Shown here piece after piece: positions 49,744 through 57,455 of a stretch of 64,000 nt of DNA. The stretch is taken from NCBI RefSeq assembly GCF_029017505.1, contig NZ_JAQGEI010000025.1, positions 1 through 64,000 on the forward strand. The letters run 5' to 3'. The translations under genes and the position numbers were made by a program. Within the stretch, counting starts at the first letter, position 1. Every line of letters begins with the position of its first letter. Under the pieces are notes generated by a model. It was not told the origin of the DNA and searched no databases. It saw only the letters and a program-made list of their open reading frames with translations. This DNA is from Sedimenticola hydrogenitrophicus (lineage in GTDB: Bacteria > Pseudomonadota > Gammaproteobacteria > Chromatiales > Chromatiaceae).

Positions 49744-49863
49744 CTAATCAACGACCTCTGCGTGTACTCCATTGAAACGAAATGTCACACGCCAGCTGCC
49801 GCTCACCCTTACTGACCAGGTTTCTTGGCGATTCCTCGTAAGTTGATGTAGGAACCATCCGGG
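49744..49863 (-). pseudogene. Remnant of higB toxin gene (3' half)
   Basis: Reading the minus strand from 49863, 39 codons give PGWFLHQLTRNRQE, TWSVRVSGSWRVTFRF and NGVHAEVVD, then TAG at 49744-49746, followed in frame by EDYL. This matches the C-terminal half of HigB/GraT toxins, whose usual ending is VDYxDYH; a TAC-to-TAG change would explain the stop. An in-frame TGA lies just upstream of the CCC codon at 49863 and no start codon or N-terminal half is present. Its position directly before higA is where higB belongs. Confidence 0.82.
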
Positions 49864-49914
49864 AAGTCACAGGGGGAAACCGTGGTCTGTCCCGAATGGC
49901 ACCGAATGGCACTC

Positions 49915-50006
49915 GAATGGCACTTACTTAAGGCGAATTGCAGGATTTTCGTCATTCCGGCCTGCGCCGGGAAGACGGTGTTTCTTGGCTTAAGTAAGTG
50001 CCATTC
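49915..50006. mobile_element. MITE/REP-like element (92 bp)
   Basis: Perfect 18-bp inverted termini, GAATGGCACTTACTTAAG at 49915-49932 and its reverse complement at 49989-50006, flank a 56-bp centre containing a GCCTGCGCCGGG segment. The flanks also repeat GGTCTGTCCC in direct orientation (about 49884-49893 and 50008-50017), and short partial copies of GAATGGCAC lie just to the left. No frame inside. It lies next to the decayed higB. Confidence 0.75.
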
Positions 50007-50079
50007 TGGTCTGTCCCCAGTTGTTCGTGCCCGGTTGCTCGTGTTCGCGTTTTCAATCGCCTTTTATGAATACACCACA

Positions 50080-51030
50080 CTACTCGAGCGGGATGTGCTT
50101 TCCGTTGGCAGCAAGCCAGCTATCAAATGAAAGCAACTCGGGATTCAAAGATCGCGATAGCTCGGGATTACGACTGGTGAGAAATTCTTCACCAAGTATC
50201 GCTTGGTACTGGAACATATTGCCGAGATCCTCTGCACCGGGGAAACCCATGGCGCGGTAGTCATCGAACGGAACATCGTAAAAATTCACGCGCTGACCAA
50301 GCGCAGTTGTGAACTTCGCCGCCATCTCTGCACCGGACAGGATCTCACCGGCAATACCAACGCGTTGTCTAACCATGTCGGTGCCGCGGCGAAACACGCC
50401 ATAGGCACACTTGCCAATATCCTCAGCGGCGATACCGGGCAGTTTGACACCACCGAGAGGCATCGCCAGCACCATGTTGCCGTCATCACCCTTCCTTGGT
50501 CCCATACCAAAATAGATGAAGTTCTCCCAATAGAAGGCCGCCATCAGGAATGTTGTCGGTGCCGCTTCCGACTCGAACACATGGTCTACTGCGCCTTTGC
50601 CATCAAAATGCGGTACCTTGTACTCACCCTGTAATGTTGGCAGTCGATTATCATCCAGCGGTATGCGCAACCTGGTGTCTTCCAGCGTCGACCAGATAAC
50701 ATGCTCAACTCCCGCCTGTTTCGTGGCTCGTGCCATTGCGGTTGCCTGTTCACCTTCTTTCCTTGCCGAAAAATGTTCCCAGAAATTCGTGACACAGAAC
50801 GCACCGTAGACACCGGCAAAAGCTTTTTCCAGGCTGTCCTGGTCATCCATGTCGGCCACCACCACATCGGCGCCAGCATCGGCTAACCTCCTGGCCATAT
50901 CAGAGTCCGGTTTACGCGTGATCGCACGCACAGCAAACTCTGATCCATTATCCGCCAGGATCGCACGCGCCAGGCCGCCACCTTGAGCACCCGTTGCACC
51001 CATTACTGCTATGATTTTTTTCTCAGCCAT
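50080..51030 (-). CDS. NmrA-like NAD(P)-binding protein
   Basis: This 316-residue protein has the Rossmann start MAEKKIIAVMGATGAQGGGLARAIL, with GATGAQGG as the dinucleotide-binding turn, and continues VRAITRKPDS, where the basic residues after strand 2 favour NADP(H). The pattern matches the NmrA/HSCARG branch of atypical short-chain dehydrogenases; these sense redox state and often lack the catalytic Tyr-x-x-x-Lys. No such catalytic motif stands out. Base composition is lower in GC than most of the window and it is flanked by mobile remnants, so it may be acquired. Confidence 0.85.
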   Translation of the reverse strand: MAEKKIIAVMGATGAQGGGLARAILADNGSEFAVRAITRKPDSDMARRLADAGADVVVADMDDQDSLEKAFAGVYGAFCVTNFWEHFSARKEGEQATAMARATKQAGVEHVIWSTLEDTRLRIPLDDNRLPTLQGEYKVPHFDGKGAVDHVFESEAAPTTFLMAAFYWENFIYFGMGPRKGDDGNMVLAMPLGGVKLPGIAAEDIGKCAYGVFRRGTDMVRQRVGIAGEILSGAEMAAKFTTALGQRVNFYDVPFDDYRAMGFPGAEDLGNMFQYQAILGEEFLTSRNPELSRSLNPELLSFDSWLAANGKHIPLE

Positions 51031-51198
51031 GTTGACCTCCGGATGTCATATGTCTAAGAATTTATGGTCTGTGGAGACGATAAATCACCGACCGATCTCT
51101 GAAAGAGTATAGTCACTCCGCATACCTTAAACAATAATAAAATGGTGTTGGCTCTATTGATCGGATCGTCTGCTTTCGCCCTTAATCTGACATAAGAA

Positions 51199-51216
51199 AC
51201 CCCGCCGCAGCGGGGT
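51199..51216. terminator. Stem-loop, possible terminator
   Basis: ACCCCGCCGCAGCGGGGT forms a seven-base-pair GC-rich stem with a four-base loop. On the minus strand it is followed by TTTCTT. It lies between the NmrA gene promoter and the group II intron remnant; which transcript it ends is unclear. Confidence 0.5.
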
Positions 51217-51254
51217 CTATTTAACTGCTTGAATATTTGGGATATTTGGGATAT

Positions 51255-51790
51255 TTGGGGTCAGCAGCGGCTTGGCAATGCCGCACATTCTAGCGGGTGA
51301 GACTCCCGCCCGGGTAAGCGCTAGCCACGTGCCCGGTATCGAGCCTTGCAGCCGTAGCGGTAACGGTACGGTTGATGCGTAGGTACGAAAGCAGGCGAGG
51401 TGCAAAGGTAACGGGCTGAGCCGACCCTGAAGGCGCAAAGCCCCGAGAAAATCAAATGGAGAGTGCCGACGGGTTTGACCCTCTGGCAGGCAACAACCCA
51501 CCGGGCGGTACGGCGAGTCTGGTGGGTACTCCCCGGGGTTCCAAGGCCGCGTCGAGCCTGACACTGAGAATGTGCGGTAACCAAGGAGATCCAGTCATCG
51601 GCGCGCAAGGAGGGGCGCACCCGTGGACAAGTGTAAAAACGAGGAAGCGGGCGGTGAAGGCTGGAAGTCGGAGCCACCCATAGTAACGATGAACCCTGGT
51701 AATGCGGTAGGTGGTACGCCCGAGGGAATCGCACCCCGTTTGTCTTCCCGCACTCCCCCACCGGGCCAGTCTACCAGCGCCAAATAATCG
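51255..51790 (+). mobile_element. Truncated group II intron (5' portion, reverse transcriptase missing)
   Basis: The sequence has the recurring 5' and domain I text of bacterial group II introns: GGGTAAGCGCTAGCC, GCGTAGGTACGAAAGCAGG, GGGCTGAGCCGACCCTGAAG, GGTACGGCGAGTCTGGTGGG, CCCCGGGGTTCCAAGGCCGC and GAGAATGTGCGG. A GTG-started frame at 51623-51787 (54 codons, beginning VDKCKNEEAGGEGWKSEPP) is placed where the intron-encoded protein starts, but it stops before any reverse-transcriptase motif. No YADD box, domain V hairpin or 3' end is found before VapC. The exact 5' boundary is uncertain. Confidence 0.78.
51623..51787 (+). pseudogene. N-terminal fragment of intron-encoded protein
   Basis: This 54-codon frame begins with GTG and carries VDKCKNEEAGGEGWK, then IVTMNPGNAVGGTPEGIA, and ends at TAA. 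It has none of the reverse-transcriptase or maturase motifs. It is best read as the start of the truncated intron protein or as a non-coding extension of the intron RNA. Confidence 0.5.
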
Positions 51791-51937
51791 CTCAATGAAT
51801 GTTGTCCTGGCTTCCCTGGTTTCTCTGCTTGGTTTCCGTGTCCGTGCTGGTTTCCGGTGCTGGTTTCCGGTGGGATATCATTCCGCCGGGACGACAGCCC
51901 CTGGTCAATGGACCGACGGCGCCCCGCCAGCAGCCCG
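51791..51937. other. Short non-coding remnant between intron and vapC
   Basis: This stretch contains small direct repeats (TGGTTTCCGTG, TGGTTTCCGGT twice) and no gene. It may be the junction created when the intron was truncated. Confidence 0.4.
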
Positions 51938-52321
51938 TTATGTGCTCTTTGCCTTTGTGAAGTACTTGACGTTTGGCAGCCCTTTAAAGTCATTATCCTG
52001 CGTCCAAAGTGTTGCACGATATTTTTTGGCGGTTGCGAAAATAATACTGTCGGCCAACGGCAGCTTATGAAGCACACCAAAGTTTGCAGCATCTATCGCG
52101 AGCTCTGAGTCGAGCGAAACTACTCTGCCTTCTTTCATGTGAGCGATCGCGGTCAATGCAGACTCATCATCGCGCTGGCGGAGTATATTTTTGAATACTT
52201 CTGTAATCGTGATGCTCGGCACCAATAACTTGTCTGTGGCTTCAATTGCCTCGGCAAATAGAGAGGCATTCTTGTCACCCGCGAAGAATGACAACCAGGC
52301 GGATGAGTCCACAACGTTCAT
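51938..52321 (-). CDS. vapC: VapC-type PIN-domain ribonuclease toxin
   Basis: This 127-residue protein is a PIN-domain toxin. It begins MNVVDSSAWLSFFAGD with the first catalytic Asp (residue 5); the second acidic residue is in PSITITEVFKNIL, and the C-terminal acids lie in LPLADSIIFATAKKYRATLWTQDNDF. Such toxins cleave tRNA or rRNA and are inhibited by VapB. The ATG at 52321 overlaps the vapB stop by four bases. All active-site residues look intact, unlike the nearby HigB. Confidence 0.93.
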   Translation of the reverse strand: MNVVDSSAWLSFFAGDKNASLFAEAIEATDKLLVPSITITEVFKNILRQRDDESALTAIAHMKEGRVVSLDSELAIDAANFGVLHKLPLADSIIFATAKKYRATLWTQDNDFKGLPNVKYFTKAKST

Positions 52322-52524
52322 ACGCGATCTTCATCCCTTGCAACGTCCGTGTCTATCCCTTTCAGAAAACCCTTCATTTCACGCATTGGCTTGAGGGGTA
52401 TCAGCTCTATCCGGTTCTGATAGGTCAAAATCTGGACCTTCTGACCGGACACAATACCCATGGAATCCCGAATCTCTTTAGGAATAACTATCTGATACTT
52501 GGGTGATACAGTTACAGCGGTCAT
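52318..52524 (-). CDS. vapB: VapB-type antitoxin (AbrB/SpoVT fold)
   Basis: This protein of about 68 residues begins MTAVTVSPKYQIVIPKEIRDSMGIVSGQKVQIL, a swapped-hairpin AbrB DNA-binding domain, followed by a toxin-binding tail ending GIDTDVARDEDRV. The ATG at 52524 is chosen because the AbrB fold starts there. It precedes vapC with ATGA overlap. A long inverted repeat upstream at 52538-52574 is the likely autoregulatory operator. Confidence 0.92.
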   Translation of the reverse strand: MTAVTVSPKYQIVIPKEIRDSMGIVSGQKVQILTYQNRIELIPLKPMREMKGFLKGIDTDVARDEDRV

Positions 52525-52537
52525 AAGACGATCCCTC

Positions 52538-52574
52538 ATCGATAGAAGTATTGTATTACAATATACCTATCGAT
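52538..52574. promoter_or_regulatory. Probable vapBC operator
   Basis: Outer half-sites ATCGATAG (52538-52545) and CTATCGAT (52567-52574) are perfect inverted repeats. They enclose TTGTATTACAA at 52551-52561, also palindromic. The dyad lies 14 to 50 bases upstream of the vapB ATG, the usual place for VapB-VapC autorepression. Confidence 0.65.
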
Positions 52575-52749
52575 AAGGGTGATCAAGCAGATCGATCAAG
52601 GATCAAGACCTGACCCTATCAGGTCGCTATCAGGTCGCAGATCCCTAAATGGCGCTTCCCTGCGCCATTCTTCAAACAACACGGCCGTTACCCGGGCGCT
52701 CCACAGAGGTGGTGGCAGACGGCTAATCCAGCTTTACCGGATTGCGGCA

Positions 52750-53073
52750 TCAGATAGCCAACAGGATCATCTCCCCTTCCAGGCGTACCGGGTAACTTTT
52801 GGCACAGCCCACGTCGGGGGCGACCGCCTGGCCGTTTTCCAGTTCGATCACCCAGTTGTGCAGCGGACAGGTGACGCGGTGGCCGTGCAGGATACCCTCG
52901 GAGAGGGGACCCTGTTTGTGCGGGCAGCGGTTGGAGAGGGCAAACACACGGTCATCCGCCGCACGGAAGATGGCGATCTCATCCGATGCGGTGCGGACCA
53001 CGCGGGAACCCAGTTTGGGTATCTCGTCCAGGTTGCCGATCTCCACCCACTTTTCACTCAGTACTGCGGACAT
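52750..53073 (-). CDS. nirD: Nitrite reductase small subunit, Rieske type
   Basis: This 107-residue protein is the small subunit of assimilatory NAD(P)H nitrite reductase. Unlike E. coli NirD, it keeps both Rieske ligand pairs: CPH and CPLH, separated as C-x-H-x16-C-x-x-H, so it should bind a [2Fe-2S] cluster. It starts one base after the nirB stop, which indicates coupled translation. The start is ATG at 53073. Confidence 0.92.
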   Translation of the reverse strand: MSAVLSEKWVEIGNLDEIPKLGSRVVRTASDEIAIFRAADDRVFALSNRCPHKQGPLSEGILHGHRVTCPLHNWVIELENGQAVAPDVGCAKSYPVRLEGEMILLAI

Positions 53074-53074
53074 A

Positions 53075-55513
53075 TCACTCTCCTATCTGTTTTATCGGGG
53101 TGAACTCGTGGGCCTCGGCCCCCTTGGCGCGCGCGGTCCAGGGATCGTGCTGCGCCACCTCCTGGGATTCCAGGAAGCGGGCATACAGTGCCTTTCTGCC
53201 GCGCACATCTTCAACAATACGTTTTTTGATATCGGAGAGGCCGACCCGCTCGATCCAGGGCGCGGTGCGCTCCAGATAGCGCGCCTCTTCCCGGTAGAGC
53301 TGGATGAAGGCGGCGCAGTGCTCCATCACTTCTTCCTCGGTGGTGACACGGCAGAGGACATCGGTGGCGCGTACCTTGACGCCGCCGTTGCCGCCGATAT
53401 GCAGCTCGTAACCGGAGTCGACACAGACCACGCCGAAATCCTTGATCGTGGCCTCGGCGCAGTTGCGCGGACAGCCGGAGACCGCCATCTTGAATTTGTG
53501 CGGCATCCAGGAGGCCCAGGTCATCTCCTCCAGCTTGATGCCGAGTCCGGTGGAGTCCTGGGTACCGAAGCGGCACCAGGTGGAGCCGACACAGGTCTTG
53601 ACCGTGCGTAGCGCCTTGCCGTAGGCGTGGCCGGAGAGCATGCCCCGCTCGGTGAGGAACGCCCACATGGCCGGCAGGTCCTCCTTCTTCACCCCCAGCA
53701 TGTTGATGCGCTGGCCGCCGGTCAGATTGACTTCGCCGACATTGAATTTATCCGCCGCGTCGGCGATGGCGCGCAATTCATCGGGCGTCGTCCTGCCGCC
53801 CAGGATGCGAGGGATTACCGAGAAGGTGCCGTCTTTCTGGATATTTCCGTGCACCCGCTCATTGACGAAACGGGACTGGGCGTCATCCTGCGCCTTGCCC
53901 GGCCAGGCCGAGATCAGGTAATAGTTGATAGCCGGGCGACAGACGTGACAACCGTCCGGGGTACGCCAATCCATCTTGTCGAATACCGCCTGCTTGTCGA
54001 TCAGTTCATACTCACGGATGGTGGAGCGCACCTGGTCGTGGGTGAAGTCGGTACAGGCGCAGATCGGCTTGGCCTCCGGCGCCGAATAGTCGCCGCCCAG
54101 GGTGTTGGCAAGGATCTGTTCCACCAGGCCGATGCAGGATCCGCAGGAGGCGCCGGCCTTGGTGTGGGCCTTCACGTCGTCCACGGTGAACAGTCCCTCG
54201 CTGGTGATCGCCTTGACGATATCGCCCTTGCAGACGCCGTTGCAGTCGCACACCTGCGCCTCGTCGCCCATGGCCGAGGCCTTGGACTGGCCGCCGTGAC
54301 CAGAGCTGCCGAGATGCGCCGCCTCGCCGAACAGCAGGCTCTCGCGCATGTCGGAGATATCGGTACCCTCGCGCATCAGCTGGAAGTACCAGGCGCCGTC
54401 CACGGTATTGCCGTAGAGCACCGCACCACTGATGCGGTTGTCCTTGATCACCAGTTTCTTGTAGGTACCGCCGGCCTGATCCTGGAACACGATCTCTTCG
54501 GTCTGCTCGTCACCGTGAAAATCACCGGCGGAGAACAGCTCGATGCCGGTCACCTTGAGTTTGGTGGAGGTGACCGAGCCTTCATAGCGCCCGTAACCCA
54601 GTTCGGCGAGGTGGTTGGCACACACCTTGGCCTGTTCGAACAGCGGTGCCACCAGGCCGTAGCAGGTGTCACGGTGCTGCACGCATTCGCCCAAGGCATA
54701 GATGCGCGGATCGTAGGTCTGCATGGTGTCGTTCACCACCACACCACGCTCGCAATAGAGCCCGGCCTGTTTGGCCAGTTCGATATTGGGACGGATGCCC
54801 ACCGCCATCACCACCAGGTCGGCCTTGACCTCAGAGCCATCCTTGAAACGCACGCCGGTAACCCGCTCCTCGCCCAGGATCGCATCGGTCTGCGCGCCCA
54901 TCAGGAAGTGCATGCCGTTCTCTTCCAGCGAACGTTTCAACATGGCGCCTGCCGCGGCATCGAGCTGGCGTTCCATCAGGGTCTCCATGAGATGGACCAC
55001 CGAGACCTCCATGCCCTGCTTGATCAGGCCATTGGCGGCCTCCAGTCCGAGCAGGCCGCCGCCGATGACCACGGCGCGTTTGTACTGGCGCGATGCCGCC
55101 AGCATCTGCTCCACATCATGGATATCGCGGAAGCTGATGACGCCTTCCAGGTTCGCACCCGGGACGGGAATAATAAAAGGAGAGGAACCGGTGGCCAGCA
55201 GCAGCCGGTCATACGCGGCCTCCGTGCCATCGGCCGCGAGCACCTTGCGCTTGACCCGGTTGATCTCCACCACCGGCGAACCGGCATGCAGGGTGATGTC
55301 GTGCTGCTGGTACCACTCCCGTTTGTTCAGGACGATCTCATCAAACTTCTTCTCTCCCGCCAGCACCGGCGAGAGCAGAATCCGGTTATAGTTCGGGTGA
55401 GGCTCGGAACCGAACACCGTGATCTCGTATTTGTCCGGCTCCAGCTTGAGCAGCTCCTCCAGGGTGCGCACGCCCGCCATGCCGTTTCCTATCAATACCA
55501 ATCGTTCTTTCAT
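53075..55513 (-). CDS. nirB: Nitrite reductase [NAD(P)H] large subunit
   Basis: This 812-residue cytoplasmic enzyme reduces nitrite to ammonium. The N-terminal FAD/NAD(P)H part opens with LVLIGNGMAGVRTLEELLKL and has AVVIGGGLLGLEAANGLI. A BFD-like [2Fe-2S] domain follows around residue 425 (CDCNGVCKGDIV, then CGSCIGLVEQIL), and a second similar segment lies near 490-540. The C-terminal siroheme/[4Fe-4S] domain carries TCVGSTWCRFG and SGCPRNCAEA. Its expression probably starts at the sigma-54 promoter at 55569-55584. nirD follows at once. Confidence 0.96.
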   Translation of the reverse strand: MKERLVLIGNGMAGVRTLEELLKLEPDKYEITVFGSEPHPNYNRILLSPVLAGEKKFDEIVLNKREWYQQHDITLHAGSPVVEINRVKRKVLAADGTEAAYDRLLLATGSSPFIIPVPGANLEGVISFRDIHDVEQMLAASRQYKRAVVIGGGLLGLEAANGLIKQGMEVSVVHLMETLMERQLDAAAGAMLKRSLEENGMHFLMGAQTDAILGEERVTGVRFKDGSEVKADLVVMAVGIRPNIELAKQAGLYCERGVVVNDTMQTYDPRIYALGECVQHRDTCYGLVAPLFEQAKVCANHLAELGYGRYEGSVTSTKLKVTGIELFSAGDFHGDEQTEEIVFQDQAGGTYKKLVIKDNRISGAVLYGNTVDGAWYFQLMREGTDISDMRESLLFGEAAHLGSSGHGGQSKASAMGDEAQVCDCNGVCKGDIVKAITSEGLFTVDDVKAHTKAGASCGSCIGLVEQILANTLGGDYSAPEAKPICACTDFTHDQVRSTIREYELIDKQAVFDKMDWRTPDGCHVCRPAINYYLISAWPGKAQDDAQSRFVNERVHGNIQKDGTFSVIPRILGGRTTPDELRAIADAADKFNVGEVNLTGGQRINMLGVKKEDLPAMWAFLTERGMLSGHAYGKALRTVKTCVGSTWCRFGTQDSTGLGIKLEEMTWASWMPHKFKMAVSGCPRNCAEATIKDFGVVCVDSGYELHIGGNGGVKVRATDVLCRVTTEEEVMEHCAAFIQLYREEARYLERTAPWIERVGLSDIKKRIVEDVRGRKALYARFLESQEVAQHDPWTARAKGAEAHEFTPIKQIGE

Positions 55514-55568
55514 ATTTTGCCTCTTAACGCATCGGTTGGATCAACCGTCAAATCCTTGATCCCCTGTC

Positions 55569-55584
55569 TGCAACCGCTATGCCA
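55569..55584 (-). promoter_or_regulatory. Sigma-54 promoter of nirBD
   Basis: On the minus strand TGGCATAGCGGTTGCA matches the -24/-12 consensus TGGCAC-N5-TTGCA with a single mismatch. Transcription would begin near 55558, about 45 bases before the nirB ATG. Confidence 0.72.
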
Positions 55585-55752
55585 ACTTGCGGGGAGTGCG
55601 TTAACGGCGCCGTTTTACCGGCAAAGGCGGGATTTTATCCCACCTGGAGATGATTCAATCTGGTGCCGAAAATGGGTTGTGTGCACTGAAATATGGCAGC
55701 CAAAAACGGCCGGGCAAAAAATGACCAGAAACCGGGCAAGGGATTTTTTACT

Positions 55753-55769
55753 TGCACTTTTCGAGTGCG
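55753..55769. promoter_or_regulatory. NtrC-type enhancer dyad
   Basis: TGCACTTTTCGAGTGCG has the GCAC-N7-GTGC form of NtrC sites. Its centre is about 98 bases upstream of the expected narK start and about 203 from the nirB start. A degenerate relative, TGCACTGAAATATGGCA, is at 55682-55698. The two could serve both promoters. Confidence 0.55.
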
Positions 55770-55776
55770 CGAATCG

Positions 55777-55790
55777 TTGACACATCTCAA
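55777..55790. promoter_or_regulatory. FNR/Anr-like half-site pair
   Basis: TTGACACATCTCAA contains TTGA-N6-TCAA, the core of an FNR box. A TATATT -10-like hexamer at 55811-55816 is at the distance expected for an FNR-activated promoter. It competes with the sigma-54 reading and may be coincidental. Confidence 0.4.
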
Positions 55791-55832
55791 TAATTCTAGT
55801 TTTTTGCATTTATATTCAATAACTTATAGATT

Positions 55833-55848
55833 TGGCACGGGCAATGCT
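55833..55848 (+). promoter_or_regulatory. Sigma-54 promoter of narK
   Basis: TGGCACGGGCAATGCT matches TGGCAC-N5-TTGCW with one mismatch in the -12 half, keeping the GG and GC pairs at the required spacing. Transcription would begin near 55859, about 28 bases before the narK ATG. Confidence 0.68.
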
Positions 55849-55886
55849 ATAGACAGGCCAACACTGTTAATCCCCGGAGCATCCCG

Positions 55887-57353
55887 ATGTCAGAAAGCAA
55901 GTTAAACCTCTTTTCCTTCAGCGGTAAGGTCCGCACATTGCATCTCACCTGGTTCGCCTTTTTCCTCTCCTTTATGGTCTGGTTCAATCACGCCCCGTTG
56001 CTGGCGTCGATCCAGCAGACCCTGGGGCTCACCGCCCAGGAGGTGAAGGCGCTGCTGATTCTGAACGTCGCCCTGACCATCCCGGCACGCATCATTATCG
56101 GCATGCTGGTGGATAAGCTGGGACCGCGCATCGTCTACTCCGCCCTGCTGTTCATCTCCAGTTTTATCTGTTTCGCCTTTGCGCTGGCCGATTCGTTCGT
56201 GACCCTGGCGATCAGCCGCTTCCTGCTGGGTTTTGTCGGCGCTGGATTTGTCATCGGCATCCGCATGATCGGCGAGTGGTTCCCCGCCCGCCAGGTGGGG
56301 CTGGCCGAAGGGATCTACGGCGGCTGGGGCAATTTCGGCTCGGCGGCCGCGGCCCTGGCGCTGCCCACCATCGCCTTGCTGTACGGTGGCGATGAAGGCT
56401 GGCGCTATGCGATTGCCAGCACCGGTGTCATCACCCTGGTCTACGCGTTCATCTACTACAAACTGGCGCGCAACACACCCAAGGGTTCGACCTATTTCAA
56501 ACCAAAGAAAACCGGCGCCATGGAAGTCACCAGCAGGGGCGACTTCTTCTTCTACCTGCTGATGAACATCCCCATGTATGCCGCGCTGGCGCTACTGGCA
56601 TGGAAACTGAGCCCGTCCAATCTCGGCCTGCTGAACGACACGGTCAGTTATCTCATCTATGCCGGGCTGGTGCTGCTCTATCTCTACCAGGCCTCACAGG
56701 TGTGGCGCATCAACAGCCATGTGTTCAAGGAGGCCGTGCCCGAGCTCCACCGCTATAAATTCAAACAGGTGGCGATCCTGGATGTAGCCTATCTGGTCAC
56801 CTTCGGCTCCGAGCTGGCCGTGGTCTCCATGCTGCCGCTGTTCTTCAAGGAGACCTTCGATCTCTCCCTGGTACAGGCCGGGCTGCTCGCCTCCGGTTTC
56901 GCCTTCATGAACCTGCTGGCCCGGCCCATCGGCGGGCTGTTCAGCGACCGCTTCGGGCGCAAAAAATCCCTGACTTTCCTGATCGGCGGACTGGCGGTCG
57001 GCTATCTGGTGCTGAGCAGCATCACCTCCGCATGGCCCATCGCCCTGGCGGTACTCGCCACCATGGCCTGCTCGTTCTTCGTACAGGCGGGCGAGGGCGC
57101 GGTGTTCGCCATCGTGCCGCTGGTCAAGCGGCGCATGACCGGTCAGGTGGCCGGGATGGCGGGCGCCTATGGTAATGTAGGGGCGGTGCTGTTCCTGACG
57201 GTGTTCTCGTTCGTCACGCCGCAGTTGTTCTTCCTGGTGATTGCCGGTGCCGCGGTGATCACGCTGGCGGCGGTACAGCTCCTGGACGAGCCGGAAGGCC
57301 AGACCGCCGAGGTGATGCCGGACGGCACGGTGCAGATGATCGACGTCGGCTGA
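55887..57353 (+). CDS. narK: Nitrate/nitrite transporter, NarK/NasA-type MFS protein
   Basis: This 488-residue major facilitator protein has about 12 helices. Nitrate-transporter signatures are the N-terminal [80 protein letters not shown] (helix 4-5) and [25 protein letters not shown] (helix 10-11), with the Arg residues that bind nitrate in the two Gly-rich signatures. GGAG precedes the ATG. It is divergent from nirBD and followed by the PP2C-kinase gene. In this setting assimilatory uptake is likely, but nitrite export cannot be ruled out. Confidence 0.95.
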   Translation: MSESKLNLFSFSGKVRTLHLTWFAFFLSFMVWFNHAPLLASIQQTLGLTAQEVKALLILNVALTIPARIIIGMLVDKLGPRIVYSALLFISSFICFAFALADSFVTLAISRFLLGFVGAGFVIGIRMIGEWFPARQVGLAEGIYGGWGNFGSAAAALALPTIALLYGGDEGWRYAIASTGVITLVYAFIYYKLARNTPKGSTYFKPKKTGAMEVTSRGDFFFYLLMNIPMYAALALLAWKLSPSNLGLLNDTVSYLIYAGLVLLYLYQASQVWRINSHVFKEAVPELHRYKFKQVAILDVAYLVTFGSELAVVSMLPLFFKETFDLSLVQAGLLASGFAFMNLLARPIGGLFSDRFGRKKSLTFLIGGLAVGYLVLSSITSAWPIALAVLATMACSFFVQAGEGAVFAIVPLVKRRMTGQVAGMAGAYGNVGAVLFLTVFSFVTPQLFFLVIAGAAVITLAAVQLLDEPEGQTAEVMPDGTVQMIDVG

Positions 57354-57455
57354 CCACCCGGCCGCGCCCGATTCGACCGCCATCGCGGATCGGATCGGGC
57401 GCGCGCCACCGCGGTGGCGAATCGCAGCCCCGATTGATGAAGCTCAGGAGTCCCG

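Larger units (their letters stand above)
55514..55886. other. Divergent nirB-narK control region
   Basis: These 373 bp hold no gene. They contain two sigma-54 promoter matches facing away from each other (55569-55584 for nirB and 55833-55848 for narK). Between them lie a GCAC-N7-GTGC dyad of the NtrC type at 55753-55769, a weaker related site at 55682-55698, and a TTGA-N6-TCAA FNR/Anr-like site at 55777-55790. Confidence 0.7.

Noticed and set aside
51217-52092. Minus-strand frames opposite the intron remnant and vapC
   Set aside because: They run antisense to the intron RNA text and lack protein similarity; such frames are common opposite group II introns.
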